NCBI GenBank assembly: GCA_041745535.1
Contig: JBGTIS010000255.1
Coordinates: forward strand, 8,338-72,337
DNA from: JBGTIS01 sp041745535
Lineage (GTDB): Bacteria; Bacteroidota; Bacteroidia; Cytophagales; Cyclobacteriaceae
Length of the DNA stretch: 64,000 nucleotides
Reading direction: 5' to 3'
How positions within the stretch are numbered: position 1 is the first letter of the stretch; each line of letters opens with the position of its first letter. The notes beneath the pieces were generated by a model. That model did no database searches and was not told the origin of the DNA. It worked only from the letters and a program-made list of their open reading frames with translations. Positions 28,509 through 38,433 of the stretch are shown one piece after another. The translations under genes and the position numbers were made by a program.

Positions 28509-31076
28509 TTATCCGATACTCTGGTTACTGACGTGGGTAACTGTTTTGCTAACAAGCTTAATAAACTGATCACAATTATCCTCTATTTTTCTGATTGCCA
28601 TTCTTAGATCTGCCTCTTTTACCTCAGAATTTTCAAAAAGATTCCTGCTCTTTTCAATTTCATGTAGAAGAAAGTCTGCTTCCAGAAAGGTTAAGAATGA
28701 ATTTACCTTATGGCTGGTCGATTTGACGCGAACAATATCGCGTTCTTTCAGGGAATGAGTATAACTTTTTTTGAAGGTTTCAATTTCCTGAATACACATA
28801 TTTAAAAAACTATCTATCTGCTGTTCGTCATGATCAAACAGAAGTCGTATTTTTTCAAAATTAAGAGACTTTTCAGTAGACTTTACTAGCTCTGTATTTT
28901 GTGTGGATGAATCAGCAATTTGGATTTCTTCATTATTCAGGTTATCCAGGCTTTGGATAATTTTTCTATAGAGCTCGTCAGGATGAAATGGTTTAACTAG
29001 AAAATCCTTAAAGCCTGCATCATTCACTTTTTCCTTAATCTCAAATAACGCAGAGGCGGTAAGAGCGATAATTGCTGGTTTCTTTTTGCCATTTAAATTC
29101 ATCAGATTAATTCTTCGGGTCGCCTCATATCCATCCATCACAGGCATCTGCAAATCCATCAGTATGACATCGTAATATTTATTGGTAACTTTTTCAATTG
29201 CCTCTTCGCCATTGTTGGCAATATCTAAAACAACGTTCCAATCTTTAATAAATTTAGAAGCGACTAACTGATTTATTTCATTATCTTCTACAAGTAAAAT
29301 GTTCGCGCCTTTTAAGTCTTTCTGCTCATTGGCTAAATCAAATATATTAGCCTTTATTAAAGAAGACTTACCCTTATTAATTGTCAGGTCGAATGTAAAT
29401 TCAGACCCGGTGTCGGGTATGCTATTAATAACAAGATGGCTTCCAAATAACTCTACCAGATTTTTCACGATAGTTAACCCTAAGCCGGTGCCACCATATT
29501 TTCTGGTAGTGTCAGAACTGGCTTGGGTAAAACCTTTGAATATTTCAGGGATTTTTTCCTGAGGAATTCCTATACCAGTATCTTTCACGGCAAATCTGAT
29601 ATTTGCTGAATCATCGTCTTCTTCGATCAAGTCAATATTAATAGAAACACTGCCAATTTCAGTAAATTTAAGGGCATTACTTACCAAATTGGTGATAATT
29701 TGATTTAACCGGACAGGATCTCCGTTAAAAGTGGTTGTAATTCTTTCATCAAAATTTAAGTTTAAATCAATTTGCTTTTCTTCGGCTTTATAAGAAAATG
29801 CTTGATAAATGTTTTCAATTACCTCTTTAAGATCAAATATAGTTTTCTCTAACGTGATTTTCCCTGCCTCAATTTTGCTGAAGTCTAAAATATCATTGAT
29901 CAGGCATATCAAATTTTCACCGGAAACTTTAAGTATATTTAGGTGTTTCAGTTGATGCTTCGATGGATTCTCCTGTAATAGCAAGCGGGTTATACTAATA
30001 ATCGCATGAATAGGAGTCCGGATTTCATGGCTCATATTAGCCAAAAACGCGCCTTTGGATTTACTGGCTTGTTCGGCTTCAGCTTTTGCTTTTAAAAGCT
30101 GGATTTCTAATTCTTTTCTTTGCGAAGTATCAGTGATTCTAACCTGTAATAAATTTTCATTGGTTATATTAAGAGAAGAAATGGCCACATTTCCCCAAAA
30201 AGTTTCTCCATTGCTATTCAGGCACTCAATTTCTTTGTCCCACTTATTACCGTCATCTAAAATTTTTCTAATAGTTCCTAAATTGTGGGCTGTATTATTT
30301 CCTTTAAAAAGGTAAAATAATGAATTGCCAATTAAATCACTTTTTTTGCTTACCCTGAATAGATGCAGCGCTTTGTTGCTGCAATTTATAATACTGAAGT
30401 TTAATTTATCTACCAGAAATATCGCATCGTAAGCCTGATCAAAAATATTGGACAGCTTTTTTTCGGCATCCAATAAATGCTGGTGTTGTAAATCTTTAAC
30501 CTGGAAATAGTAGAAATTAATTACCACCGATAAAATAAACGTTAAAAGCATATTTAAACGGTAATCCCAGTGCAAATCAATCTCATTGAGATTATCTAAT
30601 TTGAATAAGGAATAATCGGTAAATTCTAAAATTGAATAGGCAAGCAGGGTAATAAACCCGGATATAAAAATATCCAGAACGTTCTTTTTATCATGGATTA
30701 ATGGAATCGCAAAGAAAATTGGGATGAGAATAAGGTGATCACCCCCAGCTTTGCTCAGGGAAGACGCATTGATAAATACATTAACCAGAGCCAGAATAAT
30801 GATAAGAAATTTTGCGGTCCTATATTTTCTGAATCTATTAGAAATTATACAGGTTAAATATAAAAATACTAAAATACCTTCAATCAGATAGAGATATTCT
30901 GAAGGAAAATTTTTATAGTAAAATATATAAACAAATGATATAATTGAACCTGTCAGACTCAATCTGTTGATGAGTATAATTCGGTATTCATCAGGTCCTA
31001 CCGTCTTATTCGGTGGAACTCCCTGATAGGAAATGAATTTCCATACCGAAATTATATTTTGGAGCCATACTTTCAT
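28509..31076 (-). CDS. Hybrid sensor histidine kinase with receiver and HPt domains
   Basis: The 855-residue protein has about six membrane helices (residues 35-200), one PAS domain (about 205-320), HisKA with H350 (MSHEIRTPIHAI) and HATPase (NLVSNALKF, DTGIGIPQEK, GGTGLGLTI). A receiver follows with D641 (VILMDLQMPVMDGY), then a C-terminal HPt domain with H789 in STSHKVNSF. The full phosphorelay His-Asp-His is in one chain; the final regulator must be elsewhere. It is not closely similar in N-terminus to the other hybrid kinase at 16.9 kb. No operon partner is adjacent. Confidence 0.94.
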   Translation of the reverse strand: MKVWLQNIISVWKFISYQGVPPNKTVGPDEYRIILINRLSLTGSIISFVYIFYYKNFPSEYLYLIEGILVFLYLTCIISNRFRKYRTAKFLIIILALVNVFINASSLSKAGGDHLILIPIFFAIPLIHDKKNVLDIFISGFITLLAYSILEFTDYSLFKLDNLNEIDLHWDYRLNMLLTFILSVVINFYYFQVKDLQHQHLLDAEKKLSNIFDQAYDAIFLVDKLNFSIINCSNKALHLFRVSKKSDLIGNSLFYLFKGNNTAHNLGTIRKILDDGNKWDKEIECLNSNGETFWGNVAISSLNITNENLLQVRITDTSQRKELEIQLLKAKAEAEQASKSKGAFLANMSHEIRTPIHAIISITRLLLQENPSKHQLKHLNILKVSGENLICLINDILDFSKIEAGKITLEKTIFDLKEVIENIYQAFSYKAEEKQIDLNLNFDERITTTFNGDPVRLNQIITNLVSNALKFTEIGSVSINIDLIEEDDDSANIRFAVKDTGIGIPQEKIPEIFKGFTQASSDTTRKYGGTGLGLTIVKNLVELFGSHLVINSIPDTGSEFTFDLTINKGKSSLIKANIFDLANEQKDLKGANILLVEDNEINQLVASKFIKDWNVVLDIANNGEEAIEKVTNKYYDVILMDLQMPVMDGYEATRRINLMNLNGKKKPAIIALTASALFEIKEKVNDAGFKDFLVKPFHPDELYRKIIQSLDNLNNEEIQIADSSTQNTELVKSTEKSLNFEKIRLLFDHDEQQIDSFLNMCIQEIETFKKSYTHSLKERDIVRVKSTSHKVNSFLTFLEADFLLHEIEKSRNLFENSEVKEADLRMAIRKIEDNCDQFIKLVSKTVTHVSNQSIG

Positions 31077-31176
31077 GAACGTACCAATCCCATTTCTTAA
31101 ACTAATCTATAAAACATAATAGTTAGATAAAATTTAATGCCAAAAAAAACGCTACAATGTAAGGAAATTGATAGTA

Positions 31177-32535
31177 TTAAATAATATCAAGCTTTTGCGC
31201 GGTTCTCTTTATCGCATCAATTGTTCTCGTTAAATCAGTATTTCCATGCCCAGCCATTAATGACAATCGTACACGGGTAATCTTTCTTGGTACAGCAGGA
31301 TATGGAACTGAATTTACTAATATTCCTTCTTCGTGCAATAAATAGGCCATTTGCTTTACTTTGTAGTCATCGCCAATAATGATTGGGAAAATCGCGGTTT
31401 CAGAATTACCTATATTTAAACCCAACCTTAGTAACTCCCCCTTAATATAGGTTATATTATTCCATAATTGGGCTCTTAATTCAGGTTCCTCCTGCATAAT
31501 TTTGATCGCCTCCATGGCTGCCGCGCATGCAGGAACAAATGGGGCAGTTGAAAACATGTAAGGTCGACTCGCGTATTTAATATAATTGATTAGTTTTCGG
31601 TTTCCCGCGACAAATCCGCCTGTGCTTCCAAGAGCCTTACTGAGGGTGCCAGTAACTATATCCACTTTATTTTCTAAATGAAAATATTCTACTGCTCCAC
31701 CGCCGTTCTCGCCAATTACACCTGTGGCATGTGCTTCATCCACTAACACCCACGCCCCATATTGGTGCGCTAATTCCACAATATTATCTAGTGGAGCAAT
31801 ATCGCCATCCATAGAATACACACCATCCACAACTACTAATTTATTGGTATATTTATCTTTTACCCCCTGTAGCACTCTTTCCAATGATTCCATGTCATTA
31901 TGCATGAAAAATTTCTTGTTGGTCTTAGCACTTCCATCCAATAAACTCGCATGAGAGTACATATCATAAATTACTACATCGGTTTCTTTCATTAGTACCG
32001 AAATGGTACCCACATTGGCTGTATATCCTGAAGTAAATACAAGTGCTTCTTCACAATTTTTAAGCTTCGCGATTTTATCTTCAAGTTGTATTAAAATATT
32101 AGTAGTTCCATTTAAAAGAGGAGCTCCACCAGGACCTGCGCCTTGACGAACCAGGCACTTCATGGCGGCATTTATTACTTCCGGATGTTGGCTCAAGCCT
32201 AGGTAATCGTTAGAAGCCATGTTAACCATATTTTTCAGGTTACCAGCTAAGTCGCTAATCGTAACATTAGTTTGGCAACCATTTTGAGATGACCTTCTAT
32301 AAAGATTATGGTTATTATTTGTTAAATCATCAATCCAGCTATTTAGAAACTCAAGTCGGTCTTCAAAAGAAAAATTCGCGATTCGTTTGTCCGCGAATAC
32401 ATCATAAAAGGAATACTTATTTGAATCAATAGTTTTGTTTTGTGTAACATTAAATTTCAATTCGTTCGAGAAATCATTGTTAATTTCCTTTTTTTCAATT
32501 TGTAAAATTGATTCATTAATTAAAGTTTTTTCCAT
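31177..32535 (-). CDS. Alpha-oxoamine synthase (serine palmitoyltransferase / AONS-like PLP enzyme)
   Basis: The 452-residue enzyme belongs to PLP fold type I. An ~85-residue N-terminal extension precedes the core. Core motifs include SNDYLGLSQHPEV, the GAGPGGAPLLNGTT glycine-rich segment, DEAHATGVIGENGGG and GTLSKALGSTGG with PLP-binding K300. Family members condense an amino acid with an acyl thioester: serine palmitoyltransferase, 8-amino-7-oxononanoate synthase, glycine C-acetyltransferase, or the cysteate acyltransferase of sulfonolipid synthesis. No bio, kbl or tdh gene is adjacent, while a short-chain dehydrogenase is divergent and a ceramidase-like gene lies nearby. A long-chain-base role is therefore favoured, by inference. 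Confidence 0.85.
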   Translation of the reverse strand: MEKTLINESILQIEKKEINNDFSNELKFNVTQNKTIDSNKYSFYDVFADKRIANFSFEDRLEFLNSWIDDLTNNNHNLYRRSSQNGCQTNVTISDLAGNLKNMVNMASNDYLGLSQHPEVINAAMKCLVRQGAGPGGAPLLNGTTNILIQLEDKIAKLKNCEEALVFTSGYTANVGTISVLMKETDVVIYDMYSHASLLDGSAKTNKKFFMHNDMESLERVLQGVKDKYTNKLVVVDGVYSMDGDIAPLDNIVELAHQYGAWVLVDEAHATGVIGENGGGAVEYFHLENKVDIVTGTLSKALGSTGGFVAGNRKLINYIKYASRPYMFSTAPFVPACAAAMEAIKIMQEEPELRAQLWNNITYIKGELLRLGLNIGNSETAIFPIIIGDDYKVKQMAYLLHEEGILVNSVPYPAVPRKITRVRLSLMAGHGNTDLTRTIDAIKRTAQKLDII

Positions 32536-32838
32536 TTTTATTGGGATTTAAAATTTGAAGAGATAATTCCAAATAGAATAATAATTTGTGTATCTCCAAA
32601 GTTTGTATCCAATATTGGCTTATACAATTTGTAAAAACATGTTCATTTATGGGCTTTATACATTTTAAATAGTAAATGGGACGAAAACCTTACATGAACC
32701 TTTATTAGAAGGTAAATATCAATGGGGTTTACTTCTTTCTTAAGTATAATATTTGTTAATGATTTTGTTTTATTCTTATACAAAACAATAAATTTTTTAC
32801 AAAAAAAATTGAAATTATAATACATTGACTAATCTGAG
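32536..32838. promoter_or_regulatory. Divergent promoter region (oxoamine synthase / SDR)
   Basis: These 303 very AT-rich bases separate the divergent synthase and dehydrogenase genes. The arrangement allows shared control. No operator palindrome or clear promoter pair stands out. Confidence 0.3.
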
Positions 32839-33633
32839 GTGAAAAAGAATATTTTAATAACTGGTGCCAGTTCTGGAATTGGCAAAATCTGCGCAAACTA
32901 TCTGACAAATTGTGGTAATCATGTAATTGGCACATCAAGAAAATCATATATAGATGATTTCGGATACCCCATTATTCAAATGGATGTAACCGATGCGGCG
33001 TCTGTTTCATGTGCCATTAGCCGGGTCACTACTGAATTTGGTAATATTGATGTGCTTATCAATAACGCGGGAATGGGGATAGCGGGGCCTATAATTTCTA
33101 CTCCGCTCACTGAAGCAAAATTACAGTTTGAAACTAATTTTTTTGGTCTTTTACAGGTATCTCAACATGTTGCTAACCACATGAAACAACAGCATGGCGG
33201 ATTAATTATTAACATGAGTTCTATTGCCGGTAAGGTAGGATTACCCTTTCAGGGGTTATACAGCGCCAGCAAATTCGCGGTAGAAGGCGTAAGCCAGGCC
33301 ATGCGCATGGAGTTAGCTGTCAATAATATTAAAGTAGTGCTGGTAAATCCCGGCGATTTCAAAACAAATTTTACCCAGAATAGAGTTATCCATCAGGAAA
33401 GTGATACTGAAACTGTCGCATTCCAAAAAGCTTTGGATATAATTAATAAGAATGAAACAAACGGTGGAGATCCGATTGAAATAGCAAAAGTTATACACCG
33501 CATTATCAGGAGTAAAAATCCAAAAACCAATTACTTTGTGGGGAGTTCCGGCGAAAAAATCTTTACCAGAATGATCAACTATTTGCCAAGTAAACAAATT
33601 GAAAAAATTCTTTCCCGGTTTTATGGCATTTAA
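32839..33633 (+). CDS. Short-chain dehydrogenase/reductase (SDR)
   Basis: The 264-residue enzyme has the classical SDR pattern: TGASSGIG cofactor loop at residues 8-15, NNAGMG, catalytic Ser in NMSSIAG, YSASK (Tyr-x-x-x-Lys) and VNPGDFKTNF. Start is GTG at 32839, as no earlier ATG exists in frame. The closest family look is the 3-ketodihydrosphingosine-reductase/retinol-dehydrogenase-like SDRs (C-terminal SNPKTNYFVGSS-type segment), compatible with reducing a 3-keto long-chain base. It is divergent from the alpha-oxoamine synthase and 93 nt upstream of the MpaB-like gene. Exact substrate is unproven. Confidence 0.88.
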   Translation: MKKNILITGASSGIGKICANYLTNCGNHVIGTSRKSYIDDFGYPIIQMDVTDAASVSCAISRVTTEFGNIDVLINNAGMGIAGPIISTPLTEAKLQFETNFFGLLQVSQHVANHMKQQHGGLIINMSSIAGKVGLPFQGLYSASKFAVEGVSQAMRMELAVNNIKVVLVNPGDFKTNFTQNRVIHQESDTETVAFQKALDIINKNETNGGDPIEIAKVIHRIIRSKNPKTNYFVGSSGEKIFTRMINYLPSKQIEKILSRFYGI

Positions 33634-33726
33634 ATTTCGCGAAAATTCAGATTTTAAGATTTTTCAAATTTATATCGAATAAACTTAATACCCCCTTAGG
33701 AAGTTACAAATACAAATCAGTTTTGT

Positions 33727-34827
33727 ATGAGTAATATTCAGTTTTATTCTGATGCCACGTTAAATAGCATGCGGCGTTGTACCGACCCTTTAGCCGAACA
33801 GGCCATACATGCATTGTTTCAGCATGCGGATAAAAGTAAGTTCAGGCAGCTTTTGGCCACACTCCATGATAATAGCTCCAGGTTACCCGACCACTTGCCT
33901 GATGCTGTATATAATTTTTTTGAATGCAGCAGAAAATTACCTGTTTGGGCTGATGAAAAGCTGATGATAAATGGAACAGCATTTTTCGACAAACATGCCT
34001 CGGATCTGTTGACGATGCTTGGTTTATATTCATTGCCGTATTGTTATGCATCGGGTAACGGTGCTCAGGTTTTATTTTTAACTGAACGCCTAAAAAATAA
34101 TGCATTGAAAAGATTGCTGGAAACAGGGCAGTATGTATTTGATGTATGTAGCAGGAATGCTTTTTCTAAAGAGGGAAAAGCTATTTGCGGTTCACAGAAG
34201 GTACGCCTTATGCACGCTGCCATCAGGTATTATATTAAAGCGGGACACCAGTGGAGTTCTGAGTGGGGAGAACCAATTAACCAAGAAGATATGGCAGGTA
34301 CCAATCTGGCCATGTCATTGATAGCAATTCGGGGGCTAAGAAAACTAGGCACACATGTTTCTTACCAGGATGCGATGGCTTATATACACCTTTGGAATGT
34401 AGCAGGATATATTATGGGTATTGACGAAAAACTTTTACCTATGAATGGTAAGGAAGCATTTATTTTATGTAAATTAATTGAAGATAGACAGTTTCAATAT
34501 TCAAAAGCCGGGGAAGCACTTACAAAGTCATTGTTATCTGCTATTCAGACTACTGCACCTGCCAGTTTTTCCAGAATTCTTCCGGCTTATATGCGTACTT
34601 TGCTGGGTGATGAAGTAGCGGATTTGCTGAAACTACCGAAGTCGTCTTCAGGTTTTTTAGCGATTCAGCCTCTCAAAGGCATCAACATGTTTAAAAGCTT
34701 GATTAATAAAAATGGCAATAATTACCACAAAGCTTATCGGCAATTACACAGACAAAATGTTTATTCAGCTAAAATGTCACTACACAAAGCTTCTAATTTT
34801 CAAATTCCTGCCACTTTAATAAACTAA
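33727..34827 (+). CDS. MpaB/latex-clearing-protein-like oxygenase (DUF2236)
   Basis: The 366-residue protein matches the DUF2236 family, haem b oxygenases related to latex clearing protein. Recognisable parts are the entry helix around PVWADEKLMINGTAFF, RLLETGQYVFDVCS, the haem-ligand segment QKVRLMHAAIRYYIKAGH, and NQEDMAGTNLAMSLIAI, followed by WNVAGYIMGIDEKLLP. No signal peptide is visible. Family enzymes oxidise lipids or polyisoprenoids, so a place in lipid metabolism beside the SDR and ceramidase-like genes is plausible but unproven. Confidence 0.85.
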   Translation: MSNIQFYSDATLNSMRRCTDPLAEQAIHALFQHADKSKFRQLLATLHDNSSRLPDHLPDAVYNFFECSRKLPVWADEKLMINGTAFFDKHASDLLTMLGLYSLPYCYASGNGAQVLFLTERLKNNALKRLLETGQYVFDVCSRNAFSKEGKAICGSQKVRLMHAAIRYYIKAGHQWSSEWGEPINQEDMAGTNLAMSLIAIRGLRKLGTHVSYQDAMAYIHLWNVAGYIMGIDEKLLPMNGKEAFILCKLIEDRQFQYSKAGEALTKSLLSAIQTTAPASFSRILPAYMRTLLGDEVADLLKLPKSSSGFLAIQPLKGINMFKSLINKNGNNYHKAYRQLHRQNVYSAKMSLHKASNFQIPATLIN

Positions 34828-34966
34828 TCTTCTCAAACAAATACCGGTTTATTCTGATAAGTAAGTACAATTCATTTTAGGGCTATTTTTTGAAAAATAG
34901 TTTGTTTATTTTGGTAAAAAATTTTTCATTCGTTTTTTTATTTATAATTTTTTAATCAGTATTCAA

Positions 34967-35545
34967 ATGAAAACAAACCATGTACTTACTTTTTTAGCTA
35001 TTATTCTCATCCTTGACATGATGACTGCTTGCCAATCAAAAATTCCCTATGGAAGCACCTATTACCTTCCACAACAAAAGAGGGAAATTTCCGAGAAAAA
35101 AATCAATGTCGTTCATACTGAAAAAGCTTATGTTTCTATAGAAAAGTTGAGCCCCATAAGTCCTTCTGTAGAGGTCATGATTAGCAATGCCGAGCGGAAA
35201 ATTTCAGAAATTAATGCTGAAAAAAATCTTCTAGGAAACAGCGGTGTAAAATCCGGCCAGCAAACAGTAACCGAAAAGAATCAATTAAGCGCAAAAGCGC
35301 TTAAACAGCAGAGAAAAGAAAGCAGGAAAGAATTAAAGCAGATTTTGAAAGAATATAAAAACGACATCAAAGAGTTAAAAAGAGATAAGTCTGAAAAGGC
35401 CGCTTCCCGAAATCTTACTATTGGAATTGTTTTAGCCGCTATCGGGTTATTACTTTTACTTTTAGTTCCGGGAAGTGTAGGCTATGTATTGGGAACCATT
35501 GCCCTGGTAATCGGTATTGTACTAATTGTACTCGACCTTATCTAA
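34967..35545 (+). CDS. Lipoprotein with SKIPYGSTYY motif and two C-terminal helices (copy 1)
   Basis: The 192-residue protein has a lipoprotein signal (MMTACQ, Cys near residue 22), then SKIPYGSTYY, a coiled-coil-forming Lys/Glu-rich middle (about 60-145) and two C-terminal hydrophobic helices (about 150-170 and 172-192). The next gene encodes a paralogue of identical length. I do not recognise a named family. A lipid-anchored start, coiled coil and C-terminal membrane hairpin suggest a protein held at both ends to membrane(s), a structural or sensor role by inference. Confidence 0.75.
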   Translation: MKTNHVLTFLAIILILDMMTACQSKIPYGSTYYLPQQKREISEKKINVVHTEKAYVSIEKLSPISPSVEVMISNAERKISEINAEKNLLGNSGVKSGQQTVTEKNQLSAKALKQQRKESRKELKQILKEYKNDIKELKRDKSEKAASRNLTIGIVLAAIGLLLLLLVPGSVGYVLGTIALVIGIVLIVLDLI

Positions 35546-35612
35546 TATTAACATTACCTTTCAAACTTTTATAATCACAAATTGACTACCTCAAAAAACA
35601 ATTACCATTTTA

Positions 35613-36191
35613 ATGAAAACATCCAACATTTTATATTGCCTCCTGGTTTTAACAATATTTTCCTGTACCTCGAAAATTCCGTATGGAAGTACCTATTACT
35701 TTTCACAGGAAAAAAAAGATGTATCAACAAAGCAGGAAAGATTGACCAGTCAGGCGTATGTGTCGGTTGAGAAAATCAACGCTATATTTCCTGATATAAA
35801 AAATCAAATTACTGAAGCTAATCTGAAAATTGCCAGAATTACCCATACAACTGAAAAAACAAATCAAGTGAGCAATGGCAAATCACTAAAACTAATTTCA
35901 GCGGAAGATGCTACCAAATTGCCAACATCCTCTACTAAGAAAGCCAGCAAAAAAGAGTTAAAAGCTAAACTTAAAGACCTGAAGGCTGAACTTAAATCTA
36001 TCAAAAAGGAAGAAAAAAAGCAGCAACAAAGAATGACCAAAAATATCAGGAATGGAATTATTCTGGGCGGGGTAGGACTATTGATGATGATTATTTTTGG
36101 TGCTGCCGGTATCGGCCTTTTAGTCGGTATTGGCGCGGTTCTCGTAGTGGTAGGACTGGTATTAATTCTATTGGATGCAATAGAAGTATAG
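35613..36191 (+). CDS. Lipoprotein with SKIPYGSTYY motif and two C-terminal helices (copy 2)
   Basis: The second of two tandem paralogues, also 192 residues. It shares the lipobox (FSCTS), the SKIPYGSTYYF motif, AYVSVEKI, the Lys/Glu coiled coil and a glycine-rich two-helix C-terminus (IILGGVGLLMMIIFGAAG). The middle differs clearly from copy 1, so the duplication is not recent. It starts 67 nt after copy 1 and 64 nt before the ceramidase-like gene, so all three may be co-transcribed. Function unknown. Confidence 0.75.
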   Translation: MKTSNILYCLLVLTIFSCTSKIPYGSTYYFSQEKKDVSTKQERLTSQAYVSVEKINAIFPDIKNQITEANLKIARITHTTEKTNQVSNGKSLKLISAEDATKLPTSSTKKASKKELKAKLKDLKAELKSIKKEEKKQQQRMTKNIRNGIILGGVGLLMMIIFGAAGIGLLVGIGAVLVVVGLVLILLDAIEV

Positions 36192-36255
36192 CTACTTTCG
36201 ATACATTTGAGGTGTTTACACTTACTGTTCAAAAGTTTTAATAACCTCAGCATTC

Positions 36256-37590
36256 TTGAAAAAGCTGTTAAGAGTCCTTGTATATAGCCTTATTTTTTTA
36301 TTCGTACTGGCCGCGGTACTATTTAAACCTGTCGACTGGACACCTTACCAAAACACGGCTTATTACCAGCATACCCTAAATAATTTAGATAGTGTTAAAA
36401 GTAACTTGCCTTCTAATCAAGAGAATGGAAGGGTGAAATTTGGCTGGGCAAAAGCTAATATTACTCCTGCTCATCCGGTTAATTTAATTGCCTATGGGCA
36501 GCGAGGCCCTTATCAGCAGGTCCATGATTCTGCCTGGGTAAAAGCCATTGTTTTTACTAATCAAACCCAAAAAATCGTTCTGCTGGCTTATGACCTTTGG
36601 ATTATTCATCCTTTTCTGGCTGCGGCCATTCGGGATACCTTGCAACAAGCAGAAATCCAATCTATCTATTTTACGGCCGATCATACCCACAATGGATATG
36701 GTGGCTGGGCACCGGGTTTAGGTGGGAAACTGATTGCCGGTGGTTACGATGCGGACATTGTTAGGTTAATCTGTAAACAAACTGTGGAAGCTGTAAAAAA
36801 AGCCGAAGAAAACATAGGGGAAGGAAAAATTGGTTACCATCAGGTAAATGCTTCCCGATTTGTAAAAAACAGGCTCATTGAAAATGGTAAAACCGATCCC
36901 TGGATCAGGATTTTAAACCTTGAAAAGGAGCAGGGGGAAAAAGCGGTTTTCTGTACATTTTCTGCTCATTCCACCTACATCAATTCTTCGGTCACCGATT
37001 TATCATCTGATTATCCCGGAATATTGGTAAAAGAATTGGTTGATCACGATTCGCTTGATTTCGCGGCATTTGCCTCAGGGGCAATCGGTAGTCAGGCTCC
37101 CGTAAAAAGCGGCGAATTCTCATATGAAAATATGAACCAATATGCCGATAGTCTGGCAGGCCTGATTGAGGACAATCTGGTAAATATAGAGGAGCGCGCC
37201 ACTTCTGAACTAAAATTTATACAATTGCCTGTAGCCGTACGAGAACCTCATTTTCGGATATCCGATAACTGGCGAATCAGGCCCTGGTTATTCAACTGGT
37301 TTTTTGGCGAACAACATCCGTATTTTACTTGTATGCGGATTGGGAACACCATACTAATTGGCAGTCCGGGAGAAATATCGGGAGAGTTTTATCCGCTTTT
37401 TTCGGGAATATGCAAGGAGAAAAATTTGAATTTAATGCTTACTACTTTTAATGGTAATTATTTGGGATATATTACTCCAGATCAGTATTACCATTTAAAA
37501 AAATATGAAACCAGAGATATGAATTGGTTTGGGCCTTATAACGGGGAGTATTTTGTCGAAATTATCACCAAACTGCTGGAAATTATTTAA
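36256..37590 (+). CDS. Neutral/alkaline ceramidase-like hydrolase
   Basis: The 444-residue protein starts at TTG (36256); no in-frame ATG occurs before residue ~290, and the TTG precedes a membrane anchor (LLRVLVYSLIFLFVLAAVLF). The body matches the neutral/alkaline non-lysosomal ceramidase N-terminal domain: FGWAKANITPAHPVNLIAYG, YFTADHTHNGYGGW (zinc-site His pair), FSAHSTYINSS and GSPGEISGEFYP near the C-terminus. Such enzymes release fatty acid from ceramide-type lipids. The C-terminal Ig-like domain of longer ceramidases is missing. Several Bacteroidota lack confirmed activity for this branch. It ends 4 nt inside the next, convergent gene. Confidence 0.83.
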   Translation: MKKLLRVLVYSLIFLFVLAAVLFKPVDWTPYQNTAYYQHTLNNLDSVKSNLPSNQENGRVKFGWAKANITPAHPVNLIAYGQRGPYQQVHDSAWVKAIVFTNQTQKIVLLAYDLWIIHPFLAAAIRDTLQQAEIQSIYFTADHTHNGYGGWAPGLGGKLIAGGYDADIVRLICKQTVEAVKKAEENIGEGKIGYHQVNASRFVKNRLIENGKTDPWIRILNLEKEQGEKAVFCTFSAHSTYINSSVTDLSSDYPGILVKELVDHDSLDFAAFASGAIGSQAPVKSGEFSYENMNQYADSLAGLIEDNLVNIEERATSELKFIQLPVAVREPHFRISDNWRIRPWLFNWFFGEQHPYFTCMRIGNTILIGSPGEISGEFYPLFSGICKEKNLNLMLTTFNGNYLGYITPDQYYHLKKYETRDMNWFGPYNGEYFVEIITKLLEII

Positions 37591-38264
37591 GGCTTAATAG
37601 GAAAATTTCTATTTTCATTGTGGCAGGGCAATTCACTTGTAAATGAAACTTCCGGAAAGGAAATTACATACAAAGCATTATCCTCTTTTCGGTAGTGCAC
37701 CGTAAACTTATGCTTAACCAAGGTTTTCGGATTATCTTTCAGTAAAAGCGTATATGAGGAACGGCCTCTCTGTGGTTTCTTTAAAAATTCATTAAGCGGA
37801 ACTGCTGTAGGTTTGTGATCCAAATCATTGGAAGAACTGGTTAAAATCAGAAATTTATCGTTAAGGTTGTCGCCTGCTTTGTTTTCTTCATCAAAATCCT
37901 GGTTACTATATACTGAAATTTCTGAAATACTATCTGCTGAAAATGTATAATCATTCGACCAGATGGCTGGTTGTAGGTTGTTAGTATTACCTGTCGGTTT
38001 TTCGTTTACCAGACTGATTTTACTTTTAAATAATAATCCAAAGTGGTAATTAGGACCAACCGAAATTTTATTTGCCCTGGTAAATGCGCTAATGCCCGAC
38101 AAAGTATCCCATTGTATAACCTGTATGGGTTGTGTATAAAAACCAGTTATTTTGTAGGCAGGCAGCAGCGCGGCATCGTCGTTGTTGCAGCTACAAAACA
38201 AAATAAACGACAATCCACTTAAGCCAATCAAAAAGTATATCTTATTTTTATATTCAGATAACAT
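37587..38264 (-). CDS. Lipoprotein of unknown function
   Basis: The 225-residue protein has a lipoprotein signal (FILFCSCNNDD, lipidated Cys near residues 24-26) and a predicted beta-rich mature part with no recognised domain. It overlaps the convergent ceramidase-like gene by 4 nt at the stop codons. No operon partner. I do not recognise the family. Confidence 0.65.
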   Translation of the reverse strand: MLSEYKNKIYFLIGLSGLSFILFCSCNNDDAALLPAYKITGFYTQPIQVIQWDTLSGISAFTRANKISVGPNYHFGLLFKSKISLVNEKPTGNTNNLQPAIWSNDYTFSADSISEISVYSNQDFDEENKAGDNLNDKFLILTSSSNDLDHKPTAVPLNEFLKKPQRGRSSYTLLLKDNPKTLVKHKFTVHYRKEDNALYVISFPEVSFTSELPCHNENRNFPIKP

Positions 38265-38433
38265 GTAAATCCTTTCTGGTTGTTATATAAAGAGACCCGT
38301 CTATATACGTAATAGTTGGAATTGCAGATCTGGTGAAGGCTAAGGATATCGTAGAAAACAAGAATCCCTAATACAAGTTCTGTATTAAAATACTGATTCT
38401 TATAAAAACGAAAAAAGAGTGGAAACAGTAGCC

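Noticed and set aside
16924..31076. The two hybrid histidine kinases as a recent duplication
   Set aside because: Their sensor parts and domain orders differ (PAS x3-GAF against PAS-HPt), so they are only general homologues.
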